Positions 1 to 8,500 of a DNA stretch of 64,000 bases are shown piece by piece (the first letter of the stretch is position 1; the number at the start of each line of letters is the position of its first letter). Position numbers and translations under genes: made by a program. Source of the stretch: JAZOTM01 sp045657625 (GTDB lineage: Bacteria > Bacillota > Clostridia > Lachnospirales > Lachnospiraceae); contig JAZOTM010000001.1 in assembly GCA_045657625.1 (NCBI GenBank), forward strand, positions 25,920 to 89,919. The letters run 5' to 3'. The notes beneath the pieces were generated by a model. It saw nothing but the letters and a program-made list of their open reading frames with translations, was not told where the DNA came from and searched no databases.

Positions 1-600
1 TGTGTAAAAAAATATATTGCAATGGGACATCAAGTCATTGGCTTTGACCTTCAAGAAACAGATTTTTCTCATGAAAATTATAGGCATCACATCGTGGACA
101 TAGCCGGGGATTTGCCGGATTTGGAGCCAATTGATGTTTTGATTAATAATGCCGGTGTACAAGATGGCGGCAGAGAAATTGAAATCAATTTAAAAGGGAC
201 CATTGCGGTAACGGAAAAATATGGAATACATGAAGGAATGCATGCGATTTTGTTTATGGCTTCATCCAGTGCCAGCAATGGCGCAGAGTTCCCATTATAT
301 GCGGCGAGCAAAGGCGGGGTGGTGACTTATATGAAAAATGTTGCCTTGCGCGTAGCGCAATATGGAACCACGTCCAATAGTATTTCGGCGGGTGGCGTCT
401 ATACCCCACTGAATGCACACATTATGGAAGATCAAACATTAATGGATGCATGTTTAAAGGAAACATTGTTGAACCGGTGGGCGGAAGCAGAAGAAATCGC
501 CGAATTCTCTTATTTTTTAACCAATGTAAATCAGAGTATGACGGGACAGGATCTTTTGATAGACAATGGGGAACAGTTAAAATCCAATTTTATATGGTAG
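1..600 (+). CDS. Short-chain dehydrogenase/reductase (SDR), 5' end outside window
   Basis: The reading frame is open from the first base, so the true start and the N-terminal TGxxxGIG cofactor loop lie upstream of the window. What remains shows SDR hallmarks: the NNAGV motif after strand 4 (LINNAGVQDGG), a catalytic Ser region (MASSSAS), and YAASKGG, the YxxxK active site. The C-terminus has the usual LLIDNGEQ-type end in place of the common VDGG. The family uses NAD(P)H to reduce ketones or oxidise alcohols; the substrate cannot be told. A strong terminator follows directly. Confidence 0.8.
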   Translation, partial: CVKKYIAMGHQVIGFDLQETDFSHENYRHHIVDIAGDLPDLEPIDVLINNAGVQDGGREIEINLKGTIAVTEKYGIHEGMHAILFMASSSASNGAEFPLYAASKGGVVTYMKNVALRVAQYGTTSNSISAGGVYTPLNAHIMEDQTLMDACLKETLLNRWAEAEEIAEFSYFLTNVNQSMTGQDLLIDNGEQLKSNFIW

Positions 601-617
601 AAAATATAACATAAAGG

Positions 618-673
618 AAATCCTCCGAAAGCGGGCTGTGGAAATACCCAAAGTCTTCTTTCGGGGGATTTTT
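618..673 (+). terminator. Rho-independent terminator after the SDR gene
   Basis: Positions 618-631 pair with 658-671 in a 14-bp stem with one G-U wobble, and a T-run follows. It separates the SDR gene from psuK. Confidence 0.75.
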
Positions 674-726
674 CAATTTGCCCGGAGTTTGGTTTCTGAA
701 TAAGAGAATTTTCCAAGAAAATTGCC

Positions 727-755
727 TTGACAAACATGGGAAAACAATATATTCT
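727..755 (+). promoter_or_regulatory. Sigma-A promoter for psuKG
   Basis: TTGACA at 727-732 and TATTCT at 750-755 are 17 bp apart. They sit about 50 bp upstream of the psuK start and after the preceding terminator. Confidence 0.65.
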
Positions 756-803
756 AAACATGTGCTTACGAGAGTAAACAAAAGTTAAGAGATGGAGAAG
801 GGC

Positions 804-1904
804 ATGACAAATAGAGAAAAAGAAATTTATCGCCTCATTTCTGAGAATCCAATGATTTCTCAGGAGGAGTTGGCAGAGAAAGCGGGCATCAGCAGATCAT
901 CCGTTGCCGTCCACATATCGAATTTGATGAAAAAAGGATATATTATCGGCAAGGGATATATTATGCAGCAACCATCGTACATCATGGTCATTGGTGCTGC
1001 CAACATGGACATCGGTGGAACACCCCATGAAAAGCTAATTGGCAAGGATTCCAATCCGGGGCATGTTACCACTTCTCTCGGTGGTGTTGGACGCAACATC
1101 GCACATAATTTAAGTTTGTTGGGGAACAGCGTGAAATTTTTGACAGCTTTTGGGGACGATCATTATGCAAAAATGATCATGGAAAGCTGTAAAGAACTGG
1201 GCATAGACACCCATGACAGTTTCGTATCTGCAAAGGAATCTACCTCCACGTACCTGTATATTACAAGGGAAGACGGAGATATGGAATTGGCAGTTTCTGA
1301 CATGGAAATCTATAAGAATTTGACCCCGGAATATTTACAAAGTAAAGAGTCGGTTTTGTCGCACAGCAGTCTCATTATTTTGGATGCCAATTTACCGGAG
1401 GAAACCATTTCCTATGTGGCAAAAAACAGTAAGGTACCTATCTTTGCGGAGACCGTATCTTGCACAAAATCGAAAAAGTTTAAGAATGTTTTGAGTTATA
1501 TTCACACCATTACGCCAAACCTTTTGGAGGCAGAAATCTTGACGGATTTGTCTATTGATCCGAATAGCAAAGAAAGTCTGCAACGGGCAGCCGATCAGTT
1601 GCTTCGTCAGGGCGTGAAGCAGGTGGTGATTACCCTTGGAGCAAAGGGTTGTTTTTATGCAGATGGAGAGGTTTCGGAATTGATTCCGCCGATCCCTGCA
1701 GATATGGTGAATGGAAACGGAGCAGGAGATGCTTTGTTATCAGGTCTTGCCACAGGTTTTAGCAAAGGTTTGTCTTTTGCAGAATCTGTAGCCCTTGGAA
1801 TGGCAAGCGCAAGTATTACACTTGAAACAACAGAAACAAATAATAGGGCTTTAAGTTATGAAAACGCAATAAAAAGAGCAGGTATAAAAGGAGAAGTCGC
1901 ATGA
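804..1904 (+). CDS. psuK: PfkB-family kinase with N-terminal winged HTH, pseudouridine kinase
   Basis: This protein probably phosphorylates pseudouridine to pseudouridine 5'-phosphate. Residues 1-55 form a winged HTH (NREKEIYRLISENPMISQEE, then a recognition helix around SRSSVAVHI). The rest is a PfkB/ribokinase domain with the GGVGRN substrate motif and the GNGAGDA anion-hole and catalytic Asp motif near the C-terminus. The ATG at 804 is preferred over the in-frame ATG at 792, because GGAGAAG at 794-800 then serves as its ribosome site. The last four bases overlap psuG (ATGA), so the two are translationally coupled. The fused HTH suggests that the kinase may also control its own operon. The assignment rests mainly on the psuG partner. 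Confidence 0.85.
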   Translation: MTNREKEIYRLISENPMISQEELAEKAGISRSSVAVHISNLMKKGYIIGKGYIMQQPSYIMVIGAANMDIGGTPHEKLIGKDSNPGHVTTSLGGVGRNIAHNLSLLGNSVKFLTAFGDDHYAKMIMESCKELGIDTHDSFVSAKESTSTYLYITREDGDMELAVSDMEIYKNLTPEYLQSKESVLSHSSLIILDANLPEETISYVAKNSKVPIFAETVSCTKSKKFKNVLSYIHTITPNLLEAEILTDLSIDPNSKESLQRAADQLLRQGVKQVVITLGAKGCFYADGEVSELIPPIPADMVNGNGAGDALLSGLATGFSKGLSFAESVALGMASASITLETTETNNRALSYENAIKRAGIKGEVA

Positions 1905-2824
1905 ATTTAAAAAATTATTTGGATGTATCACCGGAAGTAGCAGAAGCATTAAAGGAAGGAAAGCCGGTTGTAGCATTAGAGTCTACAATTATTTCCCATG
2001 GAATGCCTTATCCACAGAATGTGGAAACTGCATTAAACGTAGAAAAAGTTTTGAGAGATAATGGTGCGGTTCCTGCAACAATCGCAATAATTAATGGACG
2101 TTTAAAAGCCGGACTTAGCAAGGATGAAATCGAACACTTAGGAAAAGCCGGACACGAAGTAACAAAGGTGTCTCGAAGAGATTTACCAATTATCGTTGCA
2201 AAGGGAATGGATGGAGCAACAACGGTTGCAACAACTATGATTATTGCAGCTATGGCAGGAATTTCTATTTTTGCTACAGGCGGAATCGGAGGCGTTCATA
2301 GAGGCGCTCAGAAGACGTTTGATATTTCTGCAGATTTGGAAGAACTGGCAATGACACCGGTGACTGTTGTATGTGCAGGTGCAAAAGCCATTTTGGATTT
2401 GCCATTGACTTTGGAATATCTTGAAACAAAAGGGGTTCCGGTTTTGGGATATCAGACAAAGGAATTGGCTGCTTTCTACACAAGACATAGTGGGCTTGAG
2501 GTAGATTATCAGGTAGACTCTCCGGAAGAACTTGCAAAAGCAATCTTTGTAAAAAAAGAATTGGGATTACAGGGTGGTATCTTAGTAACGAACCCAATCC
2601 CGGAAGAATATTCTATGGATCCTGCTGTAATCAACAAGGCAATTGACCAGGCCATTGCGGAAGCAGAAGAGCAGGGTGTTCATGGAAAAGAAAGTACACC
2701 GTTCTTACTTGCAAGAGTAAAGGAGTTAACCGGTGGAGACAGCTTGGATTCCAATATCCAGTTGGTATACAACAACGCGAAATTGGCTGCAAAAACAGCA
2801 GTAGAATTGTCTAAATTGAAATAA
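1901..2824 (+). CDS. psuG: Pseudouridine-5'-phosphate glycosidase
   Basis: PsuG breaks the C-C glycosidic bond of pseudouridine 5'-phosphate reversibly, giving uracil and ribose 5-phosphate. At 307 residues the protein has the family's normal length. It carries ALESTIISHGMPYP near the N-terminus, the KVSRRDLP region, TTVATTM, FATGGIGGVHRGA, and TNPIPEEY. It overlaps psuK by 4 bp and is followed by a terminator, so the operon is only two genes. A pseudouridine transporter is not seen next to it. It acts in the cytoplasm to salvage modified nucleosides from RNA turnover. Confidence 0.95.
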   Translation: MNLKNYLDVSPEVAEALKEGKPVVALESTIISHGMPYPQNVETALNVEKVLRDNGAVPATIAIINGRLKAGLSKDEIEHLGKAGHEVTKVSRRDLPIIVAKGMDGATTVATTMIIAAMAGISIFATGGIGGVHRGAQKTFDISADLEELAMTPVTVVCAGAKAILDLPLTLEYLETKGVPVLGYQTKELAAFYTRHSGLEVDYQVDSPEELAKAIFVKKELGLQGGILVTNPIPEEYSMDPAVINKAIDQAIAEAEEQGVHGKESTPFLLARVKELTGGDSLDSNIQLVYNNAKLAAKTAVELSKLK

Positions 2825-2855
2825 AAAAATGGCTTAAATTATAAGCGAACGATTT

Positions 2856-2885
2856 AAAAATGCGGACTTCGGTCCGCATTTTTTT
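2856..2885 (+). terminator. Terminator of psuKG
   Basis: AAAAATGCGGAC pairs with GTCCGCATTTTT across a short TTCG loop, with a T-run on the 3' side. The A-run on the 5' side makes it possibly bidirectional. Confidence 0.85.
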
Positions 2886-2988
2886 GAATTTGTGAAACAC
2901 TTATACCACTTCGCTTCTGGAAATCAGCTCTAAACTCCGTATTTCTGGGAAAAATTGCTGCATATATCTATGTAAATATTACGAAAAT

Positions 2989-3017
2989 TTGACAATTATT
3001 ACAGAATGTGATAATAT
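2989..3017 (+). promoter_or_regulatory. Extended -10 sigma-A promoter for the cell-wall hydrolase
   Basis: TTGACA at 2989-2994, a 17-bp spacer and TAATAT at 3012-3017, with a TG one base upstream of the -10. The transcript leader before the ATG at 3102 is about 75 nt. The rest of the 2825-3101 gap shows only the psuG terminator. Confidence 0.8.
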
Positions 3018-3101
3018 CGACATCGTAACAAAAATGTAACAAATGTAACAGAATTGAAAATTAAATGTCGGAAAACCAAGTTTTTTCAGAATGAGGTGTA
3101 A

Positions 3102-4340
3102 ATGAATTTAAACAAAAAAGTGATTGAGGGAGCTGTCTTGACCGGTATGCTTGCAATACTGACTACAGTCACAGCGACAACCACTCATACAATTCCTGGG
3201 ACAGAAGAGACAGAGAATGTTACGACTGATATTTCATTCGTAATGACAGAGTATCACGGTACAGCAGGTGTGATTAGCGCAGTTGCTGAACAGACAAGTG
3301 ATGCTTTACAGACGGTGACAGTTAGCACAGAGCAGAACGAAGTAGAACTCGTAGCTGTTGCAGAAGAGGAGACTCCTACCACGGATTCCGTAGAATCTGT
3401 TGAAGGGGCAGTCGATGAAGCCACAACTACAGAGACCACTCTTTCCGAAGAAGAACAGGCATGGCAGAATAAGTTGATGCCGGTGGTGGAAGAATCTTTG
3501 AATGTACGTGCGGCAGCAGATGAAAATGCAGAAGTAGTTGGAAAACTTTACGCTGGATCTGCGGCAGACATCGTAGAAGTAGGAGATACTTGGACTCACA
3601 TTACTTCAGGCTCTGTAGATGGATATGTTAAAAATGAATACTGTGTATTCGGTTCTGAGGCTTATGCCTATGCCCAGGCGAATTGCAGTACAGTGGCTAC
3701 TACTTTGACCGGCGGACTTCGTTTCCGTACAGAGCCAAGTGAGGACGCTTCTGTCATTAGTTCCCTGGAAGAAGGTACGGTATTGACTGTAGATACCGGC
3801 ATTGATGCAGGTACTGACTGGGTTGCAGTTAGTTACGGCGGCACCACAGGTTATGTGGCAGCTGCATATGTGACTACTTCTTTGGATGTCAACACAGGTG
3901 TTACCATTGCAGAAGAGCAGGCAGCGGCAGCAGCTGCGGCCGCAGAAGAGCAGGTAAGTGGTTCTTCCACTACCACAGTTCAGAAAGCATCCGTTGCAGC
4001 CAGTGCAGATGATGTGACCTTACTTGGTGCATTGATTCAGTGCGAGGCTGGCTATGAATCCTATGAAGGACAGTTGGCAGTAGGTGCGGTTGTTATGAAC
4101 AGACTTCGTAGCGGAGCCTATGGAAGTAGCATATACAGTGTAATATATGCATCCGGACAGTTTAGTCCGGCGGGAAGCGGACAGGTCGCTTCCGTTATCG
4201 CAAGCGGTGTCAGCGCTAGTTGTTTACAAGCAGCGCAGGAAGCCATTAATGGTACAGACAATGTGGGAGGTGCAACATGCTTCCGCAATGTTAGTTCCGG
4301 ACACGCAGGAATTGTTATTGGAAACCATGTATTTTGGTAA
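3102..4340 (+). CDS. Secreted cell-wall hydrolase with two SH3 domains (SleB/CwlJ-type catalytic domain)
   Basis: A 412-residue exported protein. An N-terminal hydrophobic segment (about residues 10-28) acts as signal peptide or anchor. A Thr/Glu-rich linker follows, then two bacterial SH3 domains (about 128-180 with ESLNVRAAADENAEVVGKL, and about 203-265 with GLRFRTEPSEDASVI). An Ala-rich linker with GSSTTT precedes a C-terminal Hydrolase_2 domain (about 305-412, ALIQCEAGYESYEGQLAVG, VVMNRLRSG). This domain is found in the spore-cortex enzymes SleB and CwlJ and likely cleaves peptidoglycan. SH3 domains would bind the wall. Without spore-gene neighbours, a vegetative remodelling role is as likely as germination. 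Confidence 0.85.
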   Translation: MNLNKKVIEGAVLTGMLAILTTVTATTTHTIPGTEETENVTTDISFVMTEYHGTAGVISAVAEQTSDALQTVTVSTEQNEVELVAVAEEETPTTDSVESVEGAVDEATTTETTLSEEEQAWQNKLMPVVEESLNVRAAADENAEVVGKLYAGSAADIVEVGDTWTHITSGSVDGYVKNEYCVFGSEAYAYAQANCSTVATTLTGGLRFRTEPSEDASVISSLEEGTVLTVDTGIDAGTDWVAVSYGGTTGYVAAAYVTTSLDVNTGVTIAEEQAAAAAAAAEEQVSGSSTTTVQKASVAASADDVTLLGALIQCEAGYESYEGQLAVGAVVMNRLRSGAYGSSIYSVIYASGQFSPAGSGQVASVIASGVSASCLQAAQEAINGTDNVGGATCFRNVSSGHAGIVIGNHVFW

Positions 4341-4344
4341 AAAG

Positions 4345-4372
4345 AAACCACGTCGTCAAGACGTGGTTTTTT
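4345..4372 (+). terminator. Terminator after the cell-wall hydrolase
   Basis: AAACCACGTC and GACGTGGTTT form a perfect stem followed by TTTTTT. Confidence 0.85.
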
Positions 4373-4420
4373 GTGCAATAAAAGTATCCATTGCATAAAA
4401 CAGCTACTCTGTATGGATTT

Positions 4421-4449
4421 TGTCTTTTTATAGCACATGTGGTAAGATT
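4421..4449 (+). promoter_or_regulatory. Probable promoter for the SPFH-argF-birA run
   Basis: TTGTCT at 4421-4426 and TAAGAT at 4444-4449 are 17 bp apart, about 30 bp before the SPFH start. The hexamers are weaker than consensus. Confidence 0.45.
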
Positions 4450-4480
4450 AGGACAATGACAAAATGAGGAGGAGAAAGTT

Positions 4481-5404
4481 ATGCCAGTAGTTTTATTTTT
4501 ATGTTTGTTAATTGTAATTCTAGCAATCTTGGTTTCTTGCTTGAAAATTGTTCCTCAGGCCCATGCGATGGTTGTGGAACGTTTAGGCGGATACTTAGAT
4601 ACATGGCATGTAGGGGTACATTTTAAGGTCCCTTTCATTGACCGAATTGCAAAGAGAGTGAATTTAAAGGAGCAGGTAGCAGATTTCCCGCCACAGCCGG
4701 TAATTACAAAAGATAACGTTACCATGCAGATTGATACGGTTGTATATTTCCAGATTACAGATCCGAAGCTCTACACCTATGGAGTGGAAAATCCAATCAT
4801 GGCAATTGAAACCTTAACAGCAACCACACTTCGTAACATCATTGGTGATTTAGAATTAGACGAGACTTTGACTTCTCGTGAAACCATCAATACCAAGATG
4901 CGTTCTACTTTGGACGTGGCTACAGACCCATGGGGTATCAAAGTAAATCGTGTGGAAGTAAAGAATATTACCCCACCAAAGGCTATCCAGGATTCCATGG
5001 AGAAGCAGATGAAGGCAGAACGTGAAAGACGTGAAGCCGTTACAAGAGCAGAAGGGGAAAAGAAATCCACCATTCTTGTGGCAGAAGGTAAGAAAGAATC
5101 TGCTATTTTGGAGGCAGAGGCCGAGAAGCAGGCAGCAATCTTACGTGCAGAAGCAAAGAAAGAAGCCACCATTCGTGAAGCAGAAGGTCAGGCAGAGGCG
5201 ATTTTGAAAATCCAGCAGGCAAATGCAGACGGTCTTCGTTTCTTAAAAGAATCTGCACCGGATCAGGCAGTCTTGCAGTTAAAGAGTTTGGAAGCATTTG
5301 CGAAAGCAGCTGACGGACAGGCAACTAAGATTATTATTCCTTCTGAAATTCAGGGAGTAGCGGGACTCGTTTCCTCTCTTACAGAAGTAGGCAAAAAGAA
5401 TTAA
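4481..5404 (+). CDS. SPFH/Band 7 membrane protein (stomatin/QmcA type)
   Basis: A 307-residue protein with one N-terminal membrane segment (about residues 3-20), then an SPFH domain (about 22-180, starting IVPQAHAMVVERLGGY) typical of stomatin/prohibitin relatives. Residues about 170-245 form a long charged coiled coil built of EAEKQAAILRAEAKKEA-like repeats. Such proteins assemble into membrane rings and are often tied to membrane proteases or lipid domains. No NfeD-type partner gene lies beside it. The ribosome site GAGGAGG precedes the ATG. It is 12 bp upstream of argF and probably co-transcribed with it. Confidence 0.88.
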   Translation: MPVVLFLCLLIVILAILVSCLKIVPQAHAMVVERLGGYLDTWHVGVHFKVPFIDRIAKRVNLKEQVADFPPQPVITKDNVTMQIDTVVYFQITDPKLYTYGVENPIMAIETLTATTLRNIIGDLELDETLTSRETINTKMRSTLDVATDPWGIKVNRVEVKNITPPKAIQDSMEKQMKAERERREAVTRAEGEKKSTILVAEGKKESAILEAEAEKQAAILRAEAKKEATIREAEGQAEAILKIQQANADGLRFLKESAPDQAVLQLKSLEAFAKAADGQATKIIIPSEIQGVAGLVSSLTEVGKKN

Positions 5405-5416
5405 GGACGTGATGAC

Positions 5417-6403
5417 ATGAATTTAACAGGAAGAGATTTTTTAAAGTTACTGGATTTTACACCGGAAGAAATTCAAGGATTGATTGATTTGTCTGCAGAA
5501 TTAAAGGCAAAGAAAAAGAATGGTGTTCCACATGCAGATCTTGCAGGAAAAAATATTGCTTTGATTTTTGAAAAAACCAGTACCAGAACCAGATGTTCTT
5601 TTGAAGTGGCAGCCCACGACTTGGGAATGCACGTGACTTATCTGGATCCATCCGGTTCCCAGATTGGAAAAAAAGAAAGTATTGCAGATACTGCTCGTGT
5701 CTTAAGCCGTATGTTTGATGGAATCGAATATCGCGGATTTGGACAGGAAGTAGTAGAAGAACTTGCAAAATATTCGTCTGTACCGGTTTGGAATGGCTTG
5801 ACCAATGAGTTCCACCCGACACAGATGATTGCAGATATGTTGACGATTCAGGAACAGTTTGGCAAAGAAAAGAAAATCAAATTGGTATACATGGGAGATG
5901 CTCGTTATAATATGGGCAATTCTTTGATGGTGACCTGTGCAAAATTGGGTTATGATTTTGTAGCTTGTACTTCGAAAAATTTCTTCCCGGAAAAAGAACT
6001 TGTGGCGACTTGTGAAGCCATTGCCAAGGAGACCGGTGGAAGTATTCTTTTAACAGAAAACGTAGAAGAAGGACTTCCGGGTGCAGATGTGATTTACACA
6101 GATGTGTGGGTTTCCATGGGAGAACCGGCAGAAGCTTGGGAACAGCGTATCAAGGACTTGATGCCATACCAGGTAAATCAAAAAGCCATGGAGCTTGCAG
6201 GACCACAATGTAAATTCATGCATTGCTTGCCGGCATTCCATGATTTAAATACGACGATTGGTCGTGAAGTGCATGAAAAGTTCGGCTTGTCCGAAATCGA
6301 AGTGACCAATGAAGTGTTTGAAGGACCGGCGTCCATAGTATTTGATGAGGCAGAAAATCGTATGCATAGTATCAAAGCAATTATGTATGCGACATTAAAA
6401 TAA
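5417..6403 (+). CDS. argF: Ornithine carbamoyltransferase
   Basis: The enzyme joins ornithine and carbamoyl phosphate to make citrulline in arginine synthesis, or runs in reverse in arginine fermentation. Its 328 residues have the carbamoyl-phosphate motif STRTRCSFE and the ornithine/Cys motif HCLPAFHD, with HPTQ in between (EFHPTQMIADM). Neither other arg genes nor arcA/arcC are adjacent, so sequence alone does not separate the anabolic (argF) from the catabolic (arcB) role. birA begins two bases after its stop, which indicates co-transcription. Confidence 0.93.
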   Translation: MNLTGRDFLKLLDFTPEEIQGLIDLSAELKAKKKNGVPHADLAGKNIALIFEKTSTRTRCSFEVAAHDLGMHVTYLDPSGSQIGKKESIADTARVLSRMFDGIEYRGFGQEVVEELAKYSSVPVWNGLTNEFHPTQMIADMLTIQEQFGKEKKIKLVYMGDARYNMGNSLMVTCAKLGYDFVACTSKNFFPEKELVATCEAIAKETGGSILLTENVEEGLPGADVIYTDVWVSMGEPAEAWEQRIKDLMPYQVNQKAMELAGPQCKFMHCLPAFHDLNTTIGREVHEKFGLSEIEVTNEVFEGPASIVFDEAENRMHSIKAIMYATLK

Positions 6404-6404
6404 C

Positions 6405-7379
6405 ATGAAAGAAAAAATATTAGCATGTCTTTTGGAGTGCGAGGATTTTATTTCCGGACAGGAACTTGGAGAAAAGTTTCAGGTTTCCAGAACTGCAATC
6501 TGGAAGGCAATTCGACAATTAAAAGACGAAGGCTATGAAGTGCAGGCGGTACAGAATAAGGGGTACCGTCTGCTTTCTTCTCCGGACAAAATGTCCGCAG
6601 CAGGCATTCGGAAATACTTGAGGGAGGATTCTCCTTGTAAAAATGTGGTCTATTTCGATGAAATAGATTCTACAAATAATGAAGCAAAACGTGCCAGCGC
6701 TCAGTATCCCGATGGAACTTTGTTTGTGGCTGATTGCCAGGTTTCCGGTCGCGGAAGAAGAGGACGTGATTTTCAGTCGCCTTCCGGTACCGGAATTTTT
6801 ATGACGATGTTATTGAAGCCGGCCATTGACCCGGCGGTTGCATCACGACTTACCTTGATTGCGGCATTGGCGGTGCAAAAGGGGATTGAAAAAGTTACCG
6901 GCGAACCCTGTGGTATCAAATGGCCCAATGATGTGATTTTAAGTGGAAAAAAAGTATGCGGTATTTTGACCGAAATGTCTGTGCAGGACGGTGAAATCGA
7001 ATACGTGGTTGTGGGCATTGGAATCAATGTATTAAATACAGAATTTCCACCGGAAATACAGGATGTTGCCACTTCTTTGTGGTTGGAAGGCCGCAAGGTG
7101 ACAGAACGCAATCAAATCATAGCGGAGGTTTGGAATGCCTTCTTTGATTATTACGAAAAATTTTTGCAAACCGAAGATTTATCTGGTATGATGTCGGAAT
7201 ACAATGCGCTCCTCATTAATAATAATGAGAAAGTACGTGTGCTGGATGAAACAAATCCTTTTGTGGGAACTGCAAAGGGCATCAATCAGAAAGGAGAATT
7301 GCTGGTAGATACCGGAGAAGAAATCGTGGTCGTTCGGAGTGGCGAGGTTTCCGTACGCGGTGTTTATGGCTATGTATAA
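6405..7379 (+). CDS. birA: Bifunctional biotin ligase / biotin operon repressor
   Basis: BirA attaches biotin to carboxylase carrier proteins and, when biotinyl-5'-AMP is bound, represses biotin genes. The 324-residue protein has an N-terminal HTH (about 1-65, GQELGEKFQVSRTAIWKAIR), the ligase motif GRGRRGRDFQSP, the GIKWPNDV catalytic lysine region and a C-terminal SH3-like domain. The DNA-binding domain makes it the class II repressor type, consistent with the BirA-like operator between bioY and bioB at 36401-36442. Only one base separates it from argF. Confidence 0.95.
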   Translation: MKEKILACLLECEDFISGQELGEKFQVSRTAIWKAIRQLKDEGYEVQAVQNKGYRLLSSPDKMSAAGIRKYLREDSPCKNVVYFDEIDSTNNEAKRASAQYPDGTLFVADCQVSGRGRRGRDFQSPSGTGIFMTMLLKPAIDPAVASRLTLIAALAVQKGIEKVTGEPCGIKWPNDVILSGKKVCGILTEMSVQDGEIEYVVVGIGINVLNTEFPPEIQDVATSLWLEGRKVTERNQIIAEVWNAFFDYYEKFLQTEDLSGMMSEYNALLINNNEKVRVLDETNPFVGTAKGINQKGELLVDTGEEIVVVRSGEVSVRGVYGYV

Positions 7380-7380
7380 A

Positions 7381-7719
7381 ATGGAAGAAAAAGAAATCGT
7401 ATTATGTGCCGCAAATGGGTACAATAAAAAATATTTTTTAAACCCGGATTTTGAAAAACTTCCGGAGCAGATTCGTAATGAACTTCAGATTATGTGTGTC
7501 TTGTACACAGAGGAAATCAGTGGTATTTTAGAATTGTTTTATGATGAAGAAGGACATTTGCAGTTTCGTACAGAAGCAGAAGAAAATGATTTTTTCTATG
7601 ATGAAATCGGCAGTGCTTTGAAGATTAAGCAGTTGCAGAACACAAAAAGAGAACTATTGGAATCTTTGGAATTATATTATAAAGTGTTTTTCCTGGGAGA
7701 ATCCTTCGAGGAGAAATAA
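7381..7719 (+). CDS. Conserved small Lachnospiraceae protein (resembles DUF6145)
   Basis: A 112-residue acidic protein with no catalytic motif that I recognise. The pattern EKEIVLCAANGYNKKYFLNP and the following FEKLPEQIRNEL recall a small family conserved in Lachnospiraceae, which I remember as DUF6145; this was not checked. The start is uncertain. ATG 7381 lies one base after the birA stop and would rely on coupling, while in-frame ATGs at 7366 and 7372 and a GTG at 7339 overlap birA. It sits between birA and coaX. Function unknown. Confidence 0.7.
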   Translation: MEEKEIVLCAANGYNKKYFLNPDFEKLPEQIRNELQIMCVLYTEEISGILELFYDEEGHLQFRTEAEENDFFYDEIGSALKIKQLQNTKRELLESLELYYKVFFLGESFEEK

Positions 7720-7734
7720 GAAAGAGAGGCAGTT

Positions 7735-8499
7735 ATGCTTTTAACCGTAGATGTAGGAAATACCAATATTACTTTTGGTGTATTCAAGGGAGAGGAAATC
7801 ATTGCAACGTTTCGTACCATGACGAAGCAACCTCGTACCTCTGATGAATATGGAATGATCATTACGGATTTGTTGAAGAAAAATGGAATCGAAACAGAAG
7901 AAATTGAAGACATTATTATTTCATCTGTAGTGCCAAATGTTATGCACTCTTTGACAAATTCCTTTGTAAAATATTTGCGTATTACACCAATCGTGATTAA
8001 ACCGGGTACCAAAACAGGCATTCGCATTGCCACAGCCAATCCCAACGAAATTGGAGCAGACCGTATCGTAGATGCCGTTGGAGCATATGAGCTGTATGGT
8101 GGTCCGGTCCTTGTGATTGATTTTGGAACGGCTACAACCTACGATTTGGTAGATGAAAAAGGTGCTTTTTGTGCAGGAGTAACTGCACCGGGTATTCGTA
8201 TTTCCGCAAAGGCATTGTGGGAAGACACTGCCAAACTTCCGGAAATCGAAATTAAAAAGCCGGATAGTATTTTGGCAAAGGAAACCATTAGCAGTATGCA
8301 GGCTGGTTTGGTTTACGGACAAATTGGTCAGACAGAGTATATTGTGGAACATATGAAAAAAGAAAGTAAAATGAAGGATGTTCGTGTGGTGGCAACCGGC
8401 GGACTTGGCAGAATTATTTCAGAAGCCACAGATTGTATTGATGTTTACGATGCAAATCTTACCCTTCATGGAATGCGTTTGATTTACGAGAAACAGTAA
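7735..8499 (+). CDS. coaX: Type III pantothenate kinase
   Basis: CoaX performs the first step of coenzyme A synthesis, phosphorylating pantothenate with ATP. The 254-residue protein shows the ASKHA phosphate motifs DVGNTNITFGVF at the N-terminus, GADRIVDAVGA, and VIDFGTATTYD, as in type III enzymes, which are not inhibited by CoA. GAAAGAGAGG is the ribosome site. dusB starts one base after the stop, so the two are co-translated or tightly coupled. Confidence 0.95.
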   Translation: MLLTVDVGNTNITFGVFKGEEIIATFRTMTKQPRTSDEYGMIITDLLKKNGIETEEIEDIIISSVVPNVMHSLTNSFVKYLRITPIVIKPGTKTGIRIATANPNEIGADRIVDAVGAYELYGGPVLVIDFGTATTYDLVDEKGAFCAGVTAPGIRISAKALWEDTAKLPEIEIKKPDSILAKETISSMQAGLVYGQIGQTEYIVEHMKKESKMKDVRVVATGGLGRIISEATDCIDVYDANLTLHGMRLIYEKQ

Positions 8500-8500
8500 G

